DNA from: Rhodothermales bacterium
Lineage (GTDB): Bacteria > Bacteroidota > Rhodothermia > Rhodothermales > VXPQ01
DNA length: 64,000 bases
Reading direction: 5' to 3'
NCBI GenBank assembly: GCA_951812335.1
Contig: OX638293.1
Span: 948,501-1,012,500, forward strand
In this document: positions 1 through 9,994 of the stretch, one piece after another
Layout: each line of letters opens with the position of its first letter
How positions within the stretch are numbered: position 1 is the first letter of the stretch
The notes under the pieces: generated by a model
Told to the model about the DNA's origin: nothing
What the model saw: only the letters and a program-made list of their open reading frames with translations
The model's database searches: none
Program-made: the position numbers and the translations under genes

Positions 1-2862
1 GAACGTGCTTCGACCCGTGGTATCGAAAATCTGGGTGCGGCACGATATACCGGCGGCGGCGATCAGTGTATCCTCCGGCGTTTTCCGGACAGCCGGCGCA
101 AGGCGCCGCTCGGCCATGGCGATGGACAGATCGTAGTGCTCTGCTTCGTAGCCGAATGCGCCGGCCATGCCGCAGCACCCTGAATCGACCGTGCGGACTG
201 TATAGTTCGGCGGTAGCCCAAGGCATGCCGTGGTTGCGGTCGTTCCCGCAAGAGCTTTCTGGTGACAATGCTCATGCAGGAGTACTTCGCGGGCTTCGTC
301 GGTCCATGTCGCCTCTTCGGCAAAAGAATCCGCCTTCCCGATCACGAATTCCTCGAAGGTAAACACCTGTCTGGCGAGCATGTCTACGCGAGCATCTCCG
401 GGCAAGAGCACCCGGGCTTCGTCGCGAAACGTAAGAATGCAACTCGGTTCGAGCCCGATCACGGGGATGCCCTGTTTAGCCCATGGATACAGGGCGTCCA
501 CGGCTTGCCGGACCTGTTTGCGCGCTTCTTCCAGAAATCCTTTGGTGAACATGGGGCGTCCGCAGCAGAGCGCTTCCGATGCGACGCGTACGGCGAAGCC
601 GGTGCGGCGTAAGAATTCCGCTGCCGCTTGCGCCGTCTCGGGATGATGCCAGTTATTGAACGTATCGACGAAAAGAAGCACGAGCGGGCCGTCCGCAGGA
701 GCATTTTTCGTCCCTTGTTTCGCAAACCGTTTCGTAAAAGGCTCGGGAGCGAAGGAGGGCAGCGCGCGATGCGGGGATAGCCCCATGGTGCGTTCGAGGA
801 GTCGCCGGATGCTCCGCTGCCTGTTCAACCCGTTGACGATACGCGCTGTCCTTCCGTTCATGCGCCGTGCAAGAAGGGGCATGTGCGCAAAAAGCCGCGT
901 ACGCAGCGACGGAGCATGCTTTTGCCAGTACATACCGAGCCATTCGGACTTGATCCGGGCCATATCTACGTTCGAGGGACATTCCGTTTTGCATCCCTTG
1001 CACTGAATGCATAAGTCCATCACCTCGTACATTCGTTTTCCGGTCAGCGCTTCTAGGGGAAGCCTGCCCGACAATGCCTCGCGCAATGCATTGGCCCGTC
1101 CCCGCGTGTTGTCCTGCTCGTTTCGCGTGATCATGAACGGGGGGCACATGACGCCGGTATCGAGTTTGCGGCATGCTCCGTTGCCGTTGCACAACTCGAT
1201 GGATCGGGCAAACCCGCCCTGGTCGGAAAAATCCAGCTGTTCCACTACCGGAAGCGTTTCGTATTCTGGCCCCATTCGCAGGTTTTCGGTCATGGGAGGC
1301 GACCCGACGATCTTGCCTGGATTGAGCAGGCCGCGCGGGTCGAAAAGGTTTTTCGTTTCCTGGTAGACCCGGTACAGTTTCGGTCCGAGGAGCGGTTCGA
1401 GAAACTCGCTGCGGGCCAGTCCGTCGCCGTGCTCGGACGAGACCGTTCCGCCGAACCGCCGCACGAGCTCCATCGATCCCTGCGCAATGTCACGCATCTT
1501 TGCCACGTCTTCCGCGTCCTTCGTATTAATGAACGGGCGGATGTGTAGGGCGCCGGCGGAGGCATGGGCGTACAGGACGGTTCGGGTATCTTTCAGAAGC
1601 GACATGAGTGCTGCCACGTACTCCGCAAGATGCTCGACCGGCACGGATGCGTCCTCGATGAAGGCGATGGGCTTGTGTTCGCCTTCGACGCCCATGATCA
1701 GGCCAAGGCCCTCCTTGCGTACGGCCCACACATTGGCGATTTCTTCCGGCGTGCGGGCAGGCACGACCGCGTAGCCGGCTTTTCTTCGTTCGAGCTTTTG
1801 TTTCAGATCGTTCAGCCGGGCGGTCAGTTGCTGTTCGCTGTCGCCAAAGTATTCCGTGATGAGTACCGCCTCCGGATTATCTTCGATAAACGTGAGACGG
1901 TGTGCAAAGCCCGGTGCGCGCCGGGTTTGTTCGATGGCAATGCCGTCAAACAGTTCGACGGCCGAAGGCCCCGTTTCCAGAATGGTCGTCACAGATTCGA
2001 GCGCTTCCCGTAACGTGGCGAAGTGAACCACGCCAAGCATCGATCTCTTCGGACGCTCGACCGCCTGCAACAGGATTTCTTTCGTGATCGCCAGCGTACC
2101 CTCGCTACCGCACAGGAGGCGCGCCGGATTCCGGCTCGTCTTGTCGAGCAGATGCTCCAGACGGTACCCGCTGTTGCGGCGCCAGTGCCGGGGCGTGTCC
2201 CGGCGGATCGTTTTTGCATCCGCCTGCAAGAGCCGGTCGAGATCCCGGTAAATTGCTCCTTCGCGTCCTTTGGAGCGGGTGTGTTGATTCCACCGTTCGG
2301 CACTGGTTTCTTCAAAGCGGACAGGGGTGCCGTCGTCGAGAAACACATCCAGCGCCTGCACATGATCGACCGTGTTCCCGTACAGAATGGAATGGGCGCC
2401 CGTCGCATTGTTGCCGACCATGCCCCCCAGCGTCGCCCGGTTGCTGCTGGCGGGGTCCGGTCCCACCATCAGCCCGGCGGGCAGCAGGGCCGTATTGAGC
2501 CGGTCCAGCACAAGGCCGGGTTGTACGCTCACCTGACATGCTTCTTCGTCAATCTCGAGAATGCGGTCGAGATGCTTCGTAAAGTCGATGACCAGCGCTT
2601 CCGCCACCGTTTGTCCGGCCAACGACGATCCTCCACCCCGTGGCAGTACCGGAATTTCGAAATGGGCGGCTTCTTCGATCGCTGCCTGGACATCGTCCAT
2701 CGTTTGCGGGACCAGCACGGCATGCGGCTGCATGCGATATATGCTGGCGTCGGTCGCGTACAGTGCGCGCGACATCTCATCGAAAAGCAGATCGCCGGCA
2801 ATACGGGGAGCAAGTACGTGCCGAAAGTCCCGCAAGGTGTCGTTCATGCGTGTCTTCTCCAT
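1..2862 (-). CDS. FAD-linked oxidase / Fe-S oxidoreductase fusion (D-2-hydroxyacid dehydrogenase type), 3' end off the window
   Basis: Read on the complement from ATG 2862 (alternative ATG 2847, in frame) with no stop before base 1, about 954 codons. The N-terminal half is an FAD_binding_4/GlcD-type flavoprotein: PRGGGSSLAGQT near residue 70 is the FAD pyrophosphate loop, followed by GGMVGNNATGAHS and the C-terminal FAD-oxidase domain ending EHGDGLARSEFL. The second half is a GlpC-like ferredoxin/CCG region with CIQCKGCKTECP and later CCG-type motifs (EALCCGRPM, DSGCCGMAGAFG). This order matches large YdiJ-type proteins that oxidise D-2-hydroxyglutarate or related 2-hydroxyacids and pass electrons through Fe-S clusters; the substrate here is inferred. 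It lies 20 bp downstream of the MBL gene, so it is probably the last gene of that operon. Family assignment is firm; substrate and exact start are not. Confidence 0.9.
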   Translation of the reverse strand, partial: MEKTRMNDTLRDFRHVLAPRIAGDLLFDEMSRALYATDASIYRMQPHAVLVPQTMDDVQAAIEEAAHFEIPVLPRGGGSSLAGQTVAEALVIDFTKHLDRILEIDEEACQVSVQPGLVLDRLNTALLPAGLMVGPDPASSNRATLGGMVGNNATGAHSILYGNTVDHVQALDVFLDDGTPVRFEETSAERWNQHTRSKGREGAIYRDLDRLLQADAKTIRRDTPRHWRRNSGYRLEHLLDKTSRNPARLLCGSEGTLAITKEILLQAVERPKRSMLGVVHFATLREALESVTTILETGPSAVELFDGIAIEQTRRAPGFAHRLTFIEDNPEAVLITEYFGDSEQQLTARLNDLKQKLERRKAGYAVVPARTPEEIANVWAVRKEGLGLIMGVEGEHKPIAFIEDASVPVEHLAEYVAALMSLLKDTRTVLYAHASAGALHIRPFINTKDAEDVAKMRDIAQGSMELVRRFGGTVSSEHGDGLARSEFLEPLLGPKLYRVYQETKNLFDPRGLLNPGKIVGSPPMTENLRMGPEYETLPVVEQLDFSDQGGFARSIELCNGNGACRKLDTGVMCPPFMITRNEQDNTRGRANALREALSGRLPLEALTGKRMYEVMDLCIQCKGCKTECPSNVDMARIKSEWLGMYWQKHAPSLRTRLFAHMPLLARRMNGRTARIVNGLNRQRSIRRLLERTMGLSPHRALPSFAPEPFTKRFAKQGTKNAPADGPLVLLFVDTFNNWHHPETAQAAAEFLRRTGFAVRVASEALCCGRPMFTKGFLEEARKQVRQAVDALYPWAKQGIPVIGLEPSCILTFRDEARVLLPGDARVDMLARQVFTFEEFVIGKADSFAEEATWTDEAREVLLHEHCHQKALAGTTATTACLGLPPNYTVRTVDSGCCGMAGAFGYEAEHYDLSIAMAERRLAPAVRKTPEDTLIAAAGISCRTQIFDTTGRSTF

Positions 2863-2882
2863 GCAGTCCTTGCGAACAAATC

Positions 2883-4280
2883 TTACAGTTCGACCGGCGT
2901 GCCCTCTTCGGGGACCACGATGCGTATATCCGGAAAAAAAAACCGGATATTTTCGGCCATCCACGTTCTCGCGTTCGTTTCTCCGTGTACGAGCACGACG
3001 GTTTCCGGCGCCAGTCGTTCGACCAACTTGATAAGATCGCGCCGGTGGCTATGTCCACTGAAGCGGAACCGTCGGACTTCGCAGCGGACGGGTTGCGCCG
3101 GTTTCATCCGGTCGATTTGCACCTCGGCGTCGTCGCCTTGCTCCGCCGCAGCCAGGAGTTGAGCCGCCGGAGAATCTTCCTTGGCGAATCCTACCAGAAA
3201 GATCGCGTTCTTTTCGTCTTCGACCAGTCGCCGCGCAAGGTCATTGGATATGGTGCGTTCGAACATCATGCCACTGGCCGCCACATGAATAGCCGGTCCC
3301 CGCAATGCATTGTTGAGCAAAGCCGGCTTCCGGGGCAGGCGCATCTGCTCTACGTCGAACACCCTGAATTCCTCGTCGAGGCGCGGCGTGTTGAAGCGTG
3401 TGCTGTCATAGATATCCGCAAACGCCCGCATGGAACCGGCCGTATAGACCGGAATATCGAAAGGAATCCGACCCAGTTTCTTGAACCGGTGAATGAGGGC
3501 AAGGATTTCCTGGGCACGTCCGAAAGCGAACGAAGGAATGAGCACCGTGCCGCCACGAGCCAGCACAGTCGCCAACGCATCGGCAAATTTCCTCTCTTCT
3601 GACTTGCGTGTGGTCAACTCGGCGCCGGAATCCGCCCCGAGGGTGGATTCGAGAATCAATATATCTACAGGGGGCTCCGGATAATCTCCTCCCGGGACAA
3701 TGGATTGAGGATGCTGATTGGTGTCGCTCGTGTAAAACGCTCGTCGGATTTGTCCTTCCGACTCCCAGGAAAAAAGGACACCGGCAGCACCCAGCACATG
3801 CCCGGCATGGTAAAAGCGTGCAGTGACTTCGCATTGACCGCGAAGCCCGGTTACGTCGAAATCCGTATTGAGGTTATGGGGCGCATAAAGAAAACGGTGT
3901 TCTTCCAGTTCCTCCTCATTGAACAGGGGAGCATGGATCGAATTGCCTTCCCGGAGTTTGCGCCGCTGCAACCGTGCGGAAGCGGGAAGCACAAAATCCG
4001 TCAGGTCTCGCGTAGCGCGTGTCATATGAACGCGCACATGCGGAAAGTGCCGGACCAGCACCGGTAGAGCACCGATGTGATCATGGTGCGCATGCGTAAC
4101 CAGCACATGATCCACATGCCAGTCGGACTCCTTGTGGATCATGTCGAAGTCCGGCAACGAGGCCGGTCCTTCCTCGTCGGGGTCGGCTCCTGCGTCGATC
4201 AGGATGCCAGTATTCTCGATCAGCGCAAGATGGCAACTGGCGCCGATGGCCTCTGTTTTTCCCAAAGAAACGAATTGCAT
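2883..4280 (-). CDS. MBL-fold metallo-hydrolase with beta-CASP and RMMBL domains (CPSF73/Ysh1-like)
   Basis: The 465-residue protein has the metallo-beta-lactamase zinc motif THAHHDHIG near residue 83, a central beta-CASP insertion, and a C-terminal RNA-specificity region with FSGHSHRRD and the terminal-histidine segment VLVHGETNA. Length and domain order fit bacterial homologues of the mRNA 3' processing nuclease CPSF73, usually annotated as predicted exonucleases or MBL-fold RNA hydrolases. The cellular substrate is unknown. It begins 12 bp after the transaldolase stop and ends 20 bp before the FAD oxidase start, so all three genes are probably co-transcribed from a promoter upstream of 4955. 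No metal-binding residue appears to be lost. Confidence 0.9.
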   Translation of the reverse strand: MQFVSLGKTEAIGASCHLALIENTGILIDAGADPDEEGPASLPDFDMIHKESDWHVDHVLVTHAHHDHIGALPVLVRHFPHVRVHMTRATRDLTDFVLPASARLQRRKLREGNSIHAPLFNEEELEEHRFLYAPHNLNTDFDVTGLRGQCEVTARFYHAGHVLGAAGVLFSWESEGQIRRAFYTSDTNQHPQSIVPGGDYPEPPVDILILESTLGADSGAELTTRKSEERKFADALATVLARGGTVLIPSFAFGRAQEILALIHRFKKLGRIPFDIPVYTAGSMRAFADIYDSTRFNTPRLDEEFRVFDVEQMRLPRKPALLNNALRGPAIHVAASGMMFERTISNDLARRLVEDEKNAIFLVGFAKEDSPAAQLLAAAEQGDDAEVQIDRMKPAQPVRCEVRRFRFSGHSHRRDLIKLVERLAPETVVLVHGETNARTWMAENIRFFFPDIRIVVPEEGTPVEL

Positions 4281-4292
4281 CCGCGCCCGGCG

Positions 4293-4955
4293 TTACGGCG
4301 TTACGGAGGCGGCTTCGTACGCCCGCCAGTCGGCCAGGAACCGCTCCAGACCGATGTCTGTCAGCGGGTGGTGGAGCAGCTTTTCGATTACGCCAAGCGG
4401 CATCGTTGCTACATCCGCACCGATGAGGGCCGCCTCGACCACATGCATCGGGTGCCGAATGGATGCAGCCAGTACCTCTGTGGCGAAGCCGTACTGCCTG
4501 TATATCCGAACGATCTGTTCAATGAGCTCCATTCCATTTGAGGAAATGTCGTCGAGGCGTCCGATGAAAGGGCTGATGTAATTGGCGCCCGCCTTGGCGG
4601 CGATGAGCGCCTGCGTGGACGAGAAGCAAAGCGTACAGTTTGTCCGGATGCCCTCTTCAGAACAGGTTTTCAATGCCTTGACGCCATCGGGAATGAGCGG
4701 CACTTTCACGACTACATTCTTGTGAATTGGCGCCAGTTGCCGCGCTTGCTCCATGATCCCGGCGTAATCGACGGCGGTAACTTCTGCAGAGACATCCCCA
4801 TCCACGAGTTCGCAAATGCGGTAGATGTGCTCGTGAAAATTGACGTTGCCCGCCTTTCTCATGAGCGACGGGTTCGTGGTTACGCCGTCCAGTATACCCA
4901 TGGATTCAGCTTCGCGGATTTCCTCCAGATCCGCGGTGTCTACAAAAAATTTCAT
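4293..4955 (-). CDS. tal: Small transaldolase / fructose-6-phosphate aldolase family protein
   Basis: The 220-residue protein starts [16 protein letters not shown] and has the family signature DGVTTNPSL and the Schiff-base lysine in [12 protein letters not shown] near residue 83. Length matches the short TalC/FSA subfamily (about 215-220 aa) rather than the about 320-aa classical transaldolase. In cells without a long transaldolase this type usually carries out the transaldolase step of the pentose phosphate pathway in the cytoplasm; FSA-type aldolase activity cannot be excluded by eye. It is the first gene of the minus-strand operon with the MBL hydrolase and FAD oxidase, and the interspersed repeat at 5006-5257 lies just upstream of its start. 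Confidence 0.9.
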   Translation of the reverse strand: MKFFVDTADLEEIREAESMGILDGVTTNPSLMRKAGNVNFHEHIYRICELVDGDVSAEVTAVDYAGIMEQARQLAPIHKNVVVKVPLIPDGVKALKTCSEEGIRTNCTLCFSSTQALIAAKAGANYISPFIGRLDDISSNGMELIEQIVRIYRQYGFATEVLAASIRHPMHVVEAALIGADVATMPLGVIEKLLHHPLTDIGLERFLADWRAYEAASVTP

Positions 4956-5005
4956 AACAAAGCGACAGATTAAACAGAGAAGATACGGGAAGGAATGTCC
5001 CTACA

Positions 5006-5257
5006 GGATACTCTGATTACATCCGCAAAGTTCAGAGGCTGAGCGGGGTGCGCTGGCGAGGAATGACGAACCAGTGTGGCAGGCTCCGCATAATGAGGAA
5101 TGACGCGGCCAGTGTGCCCCTCTCTGCCTTCCGAAGGGCGCTTCACGCCCACGGCGCCCCGAATCCGAAGCGTTCCGCTAATTTCAACGATGCCATTATG
5201 ATATCCTTGACGCACGAACGTGAAGCGCTGATCGAAGTGGACTTAATCAGAGTATCC
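5006..5257 (+). repeat. Interspersed MITE-like element, copy A (full length)
   Basis: About 252 bp, beginning GGATACTCTGATTACATCC and ending GGACTTAATCAGAGTATCC, so the ends are inverted repeats of each other. Inside is a second inverted pair, GGGGTGCGCTGGC at 5055-5067 against a GCCAGTGTGCCCC stretch near 5128-5140. Between these arms lie two direct copies of GAGGAATGACG or near variants. A short hairpin GGGCG-CTTCA-CGCCC follows. No convincing ORF. It fills the gap between the transaldolase gene and the PP2C gene, both minus strand. Flanks are TACA and TTTA, imperfect versions of the TTAA/TATA flanks of other copies. Confidence 0.85.
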
Positions 5258-5313
5258 TTTAATGATACGCAATGGGGCGCTGAGATTCGCGCCTTTTCGT
5301 GCCTCTTGCGCGA

Positions 5314-7116
5314 TTATGCCGATGGCTCCGGTTCCATGATTCGCTTGGCTACCAGCATGGTGAGATCGTCGGACAATTCCTCGATGTTTCCCGTGAATTC
5401 GGCAATGTCCTTATGGACAAGATCTACAATATCCGCCGCCGATGAGGTGTGCACTCTCTTTAGCATTGCCTCGAGGCGATCTTCATGGTATTCCTCCCCG
5501 GCGACTCCCATTGCCTCCGTCACGCCGTCGGTGAACAGCACGGCGATGTCGCCCGGGTCCAGTTTCACCGTGCCGTGCTCGTAGCCGATCTGATCGATCA
5601 CGCCCAACAGCAGCCCCCCCCTTTCCAGCAGTTCTATGGAGCCGTTTTGTCGTACGACCATGGGCGGATTGTGCCCGGCGTTCACGTACTCCATGTGCCC
5701 GGAATCGAGGTGCAGGATGGCCAGAAAAAACGTAATGAACCGGTCCGTATCGGTATTCTGGCATATGACGCGGTTGATATGCCCCACAGCCTGCTCGATC
5801 GTCATCTCCATGGGCAGCACGACACGCAGACTGGCTTGCAGGTTTGCCATAAGCAGCGCCGCAGGCATGCCTTTTCCCGTCACGTCGGCAATAGCGAGCA
5901 GGAGCCGTTCGTCCTTGACTCGAACGACATCGTAGTAGTCGCCTCCTACAAGACGGCTTGGTCTGGCAAGCGCCGCCACCTCGTAGCATCCTATATCGGG
6001 CGTTTGTTGCGGCAAGAGCCGTTCCTGAATGCGCCGTGCGATGCGCATTTCTTCCTCAAGACGCTTTTTCTCGATCTGCTCTTCGACCAGAAACGAATTT
6101 TGCACCGAAACAAGGGTGAGATTCCCTAAAGCGGACAGGAATTCGATATCTGCAGAGGTATAAGGCTGCCCGCTTCGCTTGGGGCCGAGGCATAATGCGC
6201 CGCAAGGCGCCCCCTGGTGTTTCAGGGGAAGCGCCAGCATCAACCCGAGGTCGCGGAGTTCCTGATGGGTATCGTCGGAAACCGTTTCAGGAAAAGATGA
6301 CAGGCTGCCGGACGGCGCCGGACCGTTATCCGGAAGCACGAGCTGCTCCAGTGTGCAGAGCTGCTCTGCCAGCGCCGGCGCAATCTGCTCCGGCAAGCCC
6401 CCGGAGGCGGTTACGAACATGTCCGTATTGTCTCCGTTCGTCCGGTTCCGGCGCACCAGAAAAAGATGGCGGGATACAAGGAGATGTCCCATCAAGGCAA
6501 AGGATAACAACTTGACGAGACGCTTCCGGTCAATGGTTGCATTGAATTCCTGCGACAGATCGAACAGGGTGTTCAGTTCCTGAATCCTCGCATCGAGGTC
6601 GCGGTTCGCTAATTGCAGTTCTTCCACCATCAGGGAGTTGTGCACTGCCGTGGAGGACATATGGACAAGCGATCGGACAAACTCGAGTTCGAAGGGGGTG
6701 TACGGCTCGCCTGTCGCTTTCCTTCCGGCAGCGAGGATGCCGATTTCCCGGTTTCCGAAACGTATCGCCGCCGCCAGTTCCAGACCGTGTTCCAGTAAAT
6801 TTTCCGGTACGCGGTTCGCCGTCAGCACGGTATCCTCTGGTATTTCGGGTACCTGAAGGATAGTCCCTTGTTCGAGGGTCTTTACGTTTCTTGTTGCGGC
6901 TACGCGGTATCCGTTTTCGACCGGATCGCGCATCAGCACTGCGCTCTGGGTCGTCAGCAGTTTGCTCATGACCGTCAGGAGCAAACTCTTCAGCACGAAC
7001 TGCAGATCGAGGGATGTGCTCAAAAGGCGGCTCGTCTCGTACAGGGCGCGCAGGTCGAACCGTTCGCTTCGCATGGGAGATGTATCCGAATCGGGCATAT
7101 GCGCCGTGCAGAGCAC
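5314..7116 (-). CDS. GAF-domain PP2C-type (SpoIIE/RsbU family) serine phosphatase
   Basis: A 600-residue cytoplasmic signalling protein. Residues about 20-190 and 200-360 resemble two GAF sensory domains, followed by a short coiled linker (EEQIEKKRLEEEMRIARR) and a PP2C_SIG domain with GGDYYDVV, ADVTGKGMPAALLM, YVNAGHNPP and LFTDGVTEAM, which supply the aspartates that bind the metal pair. Such proteins dephosphorylate anti-sigma-factor antagonists in partner-switching pathways; no antagonist or anti-sigma gene is visible nearby, so the partner is unknown. The first codon is GTG at 7116; an in-frame ATG at 7098 is equally plausible. Monocistronic by spacing. Confidence 0.92.
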   Translation of the reverse strand: MLCTAHMPDSDTSPMRSERFDLRALYETSRLLSTSLDLQFVLKSLLLTVMSKLLTTQSAVLMRDPVENGYRVAATRNVKTLEQGTILQVPEIPEDTVLTANRVPENLLEHGLELAAAIRFGNREIGILAAGRKATGEPYTPFELEFVRSLVHMSSTAVHNSLMVEELQLANRDLDARIQELNTLFDLSQEFNATIDRKRLVKLLSFALMGHLLVSRHLFLVRRNRTNGDNTDMFVTASGGLPEQIAPALAEQLCTLEQLVLPDNGPAPSGSLSSFPETVSDDTHQELRDLGLMLALPLKHQGAPCGALCLGPKRSGQPYTSADIEFLSALGNLTLVSVQNSFLVEEQIEKKRLEEEMRIARRIQERLLPQQTPDIGCYEVAALARPSRLVGGDYYDVVRVKDERLLLAIADVTGKGMPAALLMANLQASLRVVLPMEMTIEQAVGHINRVICQNTDTDRFITFFLAILHLDSGHMEYVNAGHNPPMVVRQNGSIELLERGGLLLGVIDQIGYEHGTVKLDPGDIAVLFTDGVTEAMGVAGEEYHEDRLEAMLKRVHTSSAADIVDLVHKDIAEFTGNIEELSDDLTMLVAKRIMEPEPSA

Positions 7117-7232
7117 TTTCTATGAGAGATGGCGGATGTGCATTTTGCAAATTGTCCAACGGAGGCATATCCTGTCCCCGCTTTTTTCTATATGCTCCGT
7201 TTCATAAGAGGCTTATCCGGAGTCGGCGCCTA

Positions 7233-7748
7233 TCAGGATGTATGATCCTGCGGCGGTTTGTCGTCCAGGTGCACGACATCCGCTTTCCGGGCGCGGCCCT
7301 CGGCTATTTCCAGCAACACGCATGTCTTGACCTGGTGCAATCCCTGACGACCGGCCGCCCCGGGGTTAAGGTATAGCATATTCGGGGGATTGCGTACCCG
7401 TTCGATGCGCAGGATGTGGCTGTGTCCACAGATGAAGATATCCGGGGGATCGGCGGCGAGCGCTCCGGCGATCAGGGGGTCCCAGCGCCCCGGGCTTCCC
7501 CCGATATGTGTCATGCAAATGCGTACGCCGTCCACTTCGGTTCGCAACACACCTACAGTGCGGTAACGGATGCCTGGCCCGTCCACATTGCCCCAAACGG
7601 CCTGTACTGGAGCGATCTCTTCGAGTCGATCCAGGATATCCACCGCACCGACATCTCCGGCATGCAGGATGCGGTCCACCCCGTTGAAGTATGTTGCAAT
7701 CGCCGGATGAAAATAGCCGTGCGTGTCCGAGATGATTCCAAGTTTCAC
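7233..7748 (-). CDS. YfcE/MJ0936-family metallophosphoesterase
   Basis: The 171-residue protein contains the complete small calcineurin-like phosphoesterase set: GIISDTHG at the N-terminus, HAGDVG, GNVDG, MTHIGG and CGHSHI, which provide the dinuclear metal site. Length matches stand-alone YfcE-like phosphodiesterases, which cleave phosphodiester model substrates in vitro and whose physiological substrate is generally unknown. It begins 12 bp after the OPT transporter stop on the same strand, so the two form an operon. Confidence 0.93.
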   Translation of the reverse strand: MKLGIISDTHGYFHPAIATYFNGVDRILHAGDVGAVDILDRLEEIAPVQAVWGNVDGPGIRYRTVGVLRTEVDGVRICMTHIGGSPGRWDPLIAGALAADPPDIFICGHSHILRIERVRNPPNMLYLNPGAAGRQGLHQVKTCVLLEIAEGRARKADVVHLDDKPPQDHTS

Positions 7749-7760
7749 AGGCGTGTCCGG

Positions 7761-9842
7761 TTACGATCCGCTAACGGGCTGGCGCCGGGCCACGCGGTAC
7801 AGCCACAGAATGAAGCAGCCGAACGCAACCAGTCCGAGTGCATCGGCCACCGGTTCGAAGCCCTCCGGCGCCAGTTGGAGGACGGCTGTGTTCTGCGCAG
7901 CAGCGAACGGGATGGCCAGCAGGATACCTACCAGGGCCTCGCCCGTGATAAGCCCGGAAGCGAACAACAATCCTCGTCGGCCCGCCCGTTGCACGGCTTC
8001 CTCGTACGCTGCCTCGCCGCCGATCCGATCTTTGCGCCGGCGCAACGAACGTTTGGCGAAAAACGCCACCAGTCCACCGATGAAAATGGGAACGGTCAAT
8101 TCCAGCGGCAAATAAATACCGACGGCGACGGCCAGTACCGGCATGCGGAATTCGGCGCCGCGATGCTCCAGGTACTTGTCCATGGCAATGATGATCGCGG
8201 CAATGAGCGCGCCGGCTATGATCATGTTCCAGGGCAGGTCCTGCCGGAATACGCCGTCGGCGACCGAACTCATGAGCGTAGCTTGCGGAGCCTGAAGCGC
8301 CTGCGACGGATCCATACCCTCTCTCGGGAACACATCGCCGAGCCCATATGCCTGAAATAACAAGTCCAGAACAGGCGCCAGCACCAGGGCGGCGGCCACA
8401 ACCCCCACAACCTGCATGATTTGTTGCTTGAACGGCGTGGCGCCTACGAGGTACCCCGCTTTCAGGTCCTGCATGTTATCTCCGGCGATAGCCGCCGCAC
8501 AGCATACGACCGCACCGACCAGAATAGCGGTGGCTGCCGCCGTGGTGGCTTGCATCGCGTCGACGGCAAAATTTATTTGCGATCCGAGCACCCATAGAAG
8601 CAACAGCGATGTGGTCAGGATTGTAGCGATCGTGACTCCGGAGACAGGGTTATTCGACGATCCCACAAGACCGGCCATATATCCGGCTACGGAAGCAAAA
8701 ACGAATCCGGCCAGGAGGGAGAAAACCAGTCCGAGCGCAAGCGTACCCAAGTACAAACCGGCCGTGATGCCGAGCGCCTCCTGATCCACAATAAACAGGA
8801 AACTGAGAAAAATCGGCACGCACATGGCGAGGGAGCCCCACAGGACGATATGAATCGGCGTATCCCGTTCAGTCCGCACTACTTCCGAGCGGCGCCCCGA
8901 TCGGGCTTGCCGGACGGCGTCCAGCGAAGACAGAATGCCGTCCTTGATAGGCTTGACAAGCGATAGCAGCGCCCAGATGCCTCCGATCGCCATGGCGCCG
9001 ACGCCGAGGTACCGAATGCGTCCGCTCCACACCGCAAGCGCCGCCTCGTATCCCGTGGCTCCCTCCGTAATCGCCGCCAGGTCCTCCGGCGAGGCGACCG
9101 CTGTATAGATGGGAATGCCGAACAGCCAGGAAATCAGGCCGCCCGCAAACACCAGTATAGCGATGTTCAATCCGACGATGTACCCTACTCCGAGCAGAGC
9201 TACACCCAGTTCGGTACCGTATCCGAAGACGGCTCGGCCTGCATGCACAGCCCCCGACGCCGAGTCCGCCACGAGACGAAATCCTGTCTGGAACAGTTTT
9301 AGCGCAGCGCCCGCCGCACCTGCAAGAGCGATATATCGGGCGCCTTCGCCTCCTTCCGCACCTGCCTTGAGCACTTCGCCCGTGGCCACGCCTTCCGGAA
9401 ACTGAAGTTGAGCCTCGATGATTAGCGCTCTCCGCAACGGGATGGTGAACAACACGCCAAGCACACCTCCTGTGAGAGCGATCGACATTGTGGCCAGAAA
9501 GTCGAATCCCTGCCAGTATTGCAGCATCAGCAACGCGGGCAACGTAAAGATCACGCCTGCCGCAAGCGATTCGCCTGCCGACGCCGCCGTTTGCACAATG
9601 TTGTTTTCGAGAATATTCGATGTGCGGAAAAAGCGCAGGATCGCCATGGAAATGACCGCCGCCGGAATGGAGGCGGACACGGTCAGGCCGACCTTGAGGC
9701 CCAGGTAGGCATTCGCTCCGGCCAGCACAGCCGACAGGATAAAGCCGAGGATCACTGCCTTGAGCGTAATCTCGGGCAGGGATTGCGATGCCGGGATGTA
9801 CGGCGTAAAGGCGGGCGATTTCGTTCCGGAAGGGGTATCCAT
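7761..9842 (-). CDS. OPT-family oligopeptide (or metal-chelate) transporter
   Basis: A 693-residue polytopic membrane protein with roughly 14-16 hydrophobic segments. It carries OPT-family landmarks including GANAYLGLKVGLTVSASIPA near the N-terminus, NIVQTAASAGES and GDNMQDLKAGYLVGATP. The bacterial OPT/YSL clade imports small peptides or metal-peptide chelates using the proton gradient; the substrate cannot be read from sequence. It is the first gene of a two-gene operon with the YfcE phosphoesterase and is divergent from gnd, with about 150 bp between them that should hold both promoters. Confidence 0.93.
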   Translation of the reverse strand: MDTPSGTKSPAFTPYIPASQSLPEITLKAVILGFILSAVLAGANAYLGLKVGLTVSASIPAAVISMAILRFFRTSNILENNIVQTAASAGESLAAGVIFTLPALLMLQYWQGFDFLATMSIALTGGVLGVLFTIPLRRALIIEAQLQFPEGVATGEVLKAGAEGGEGARYIALAGAAGAALKLFQTGFRLVADSASGAVHAGRAVFGYGTELGVALLGVGYIVGLNIAILVFAGGLISWLFGIPIYTAVASPEDLAAITEGATGYEAALAVWSGRIRYLGVGAMAIGGIWALLSLVKPIKDGILSSLDAVRQARSGRRSEVVRTERDTPIHIVLWGSLAMCVPIFLSFLFIVDQEALGITAGLYLGTLALGLVFSLLAGFVFASVAGYMAGLVGSSNNPVSGVTIATILTTSLLLLWVLGSQINFAVDAMQATTAAATAILVGAVVCCAAAIAGDNMQDLKAGYLVGATPFKQQIMQVVGVVAAALVLAPVLDLLFQAYGLGDVFPREGMDPSQALQAPQATLMSSVADGVFRQDLPWNMIIAGALIAAIIIAMDKYLEHRGAEFRMPVLAVAVGIYLPLELTVPIFIGGLVAFFAKRSLRRRKDRIGGEAAYEEAVQRAGRRGLLFASGLITGEALVGILLAIPFAAAQNTAVLQLAPEGFEPVADALGLVAFGCFILWLYRVARRQPVSGS

Positions 9843-9994
9843 GCGTATTCTCGAAAGGTATGACCGATGATTAGCCCAAGAGAAGCGATTGTCTGAAAAT
9901 AGCGCAGGAATGCGCGAAGAATCAAACAGGCCATGTCATACTAAAAGACCCTATCTTCCGAAGAGCGCTCTTCATGCAACATATATCCTGTACG

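Noticed and set aside
2023-3162. A 379-codon plus-strand frame
   Set aside because: Antisense to the FAD oxidase and MBL genes, which have complete motif sets.
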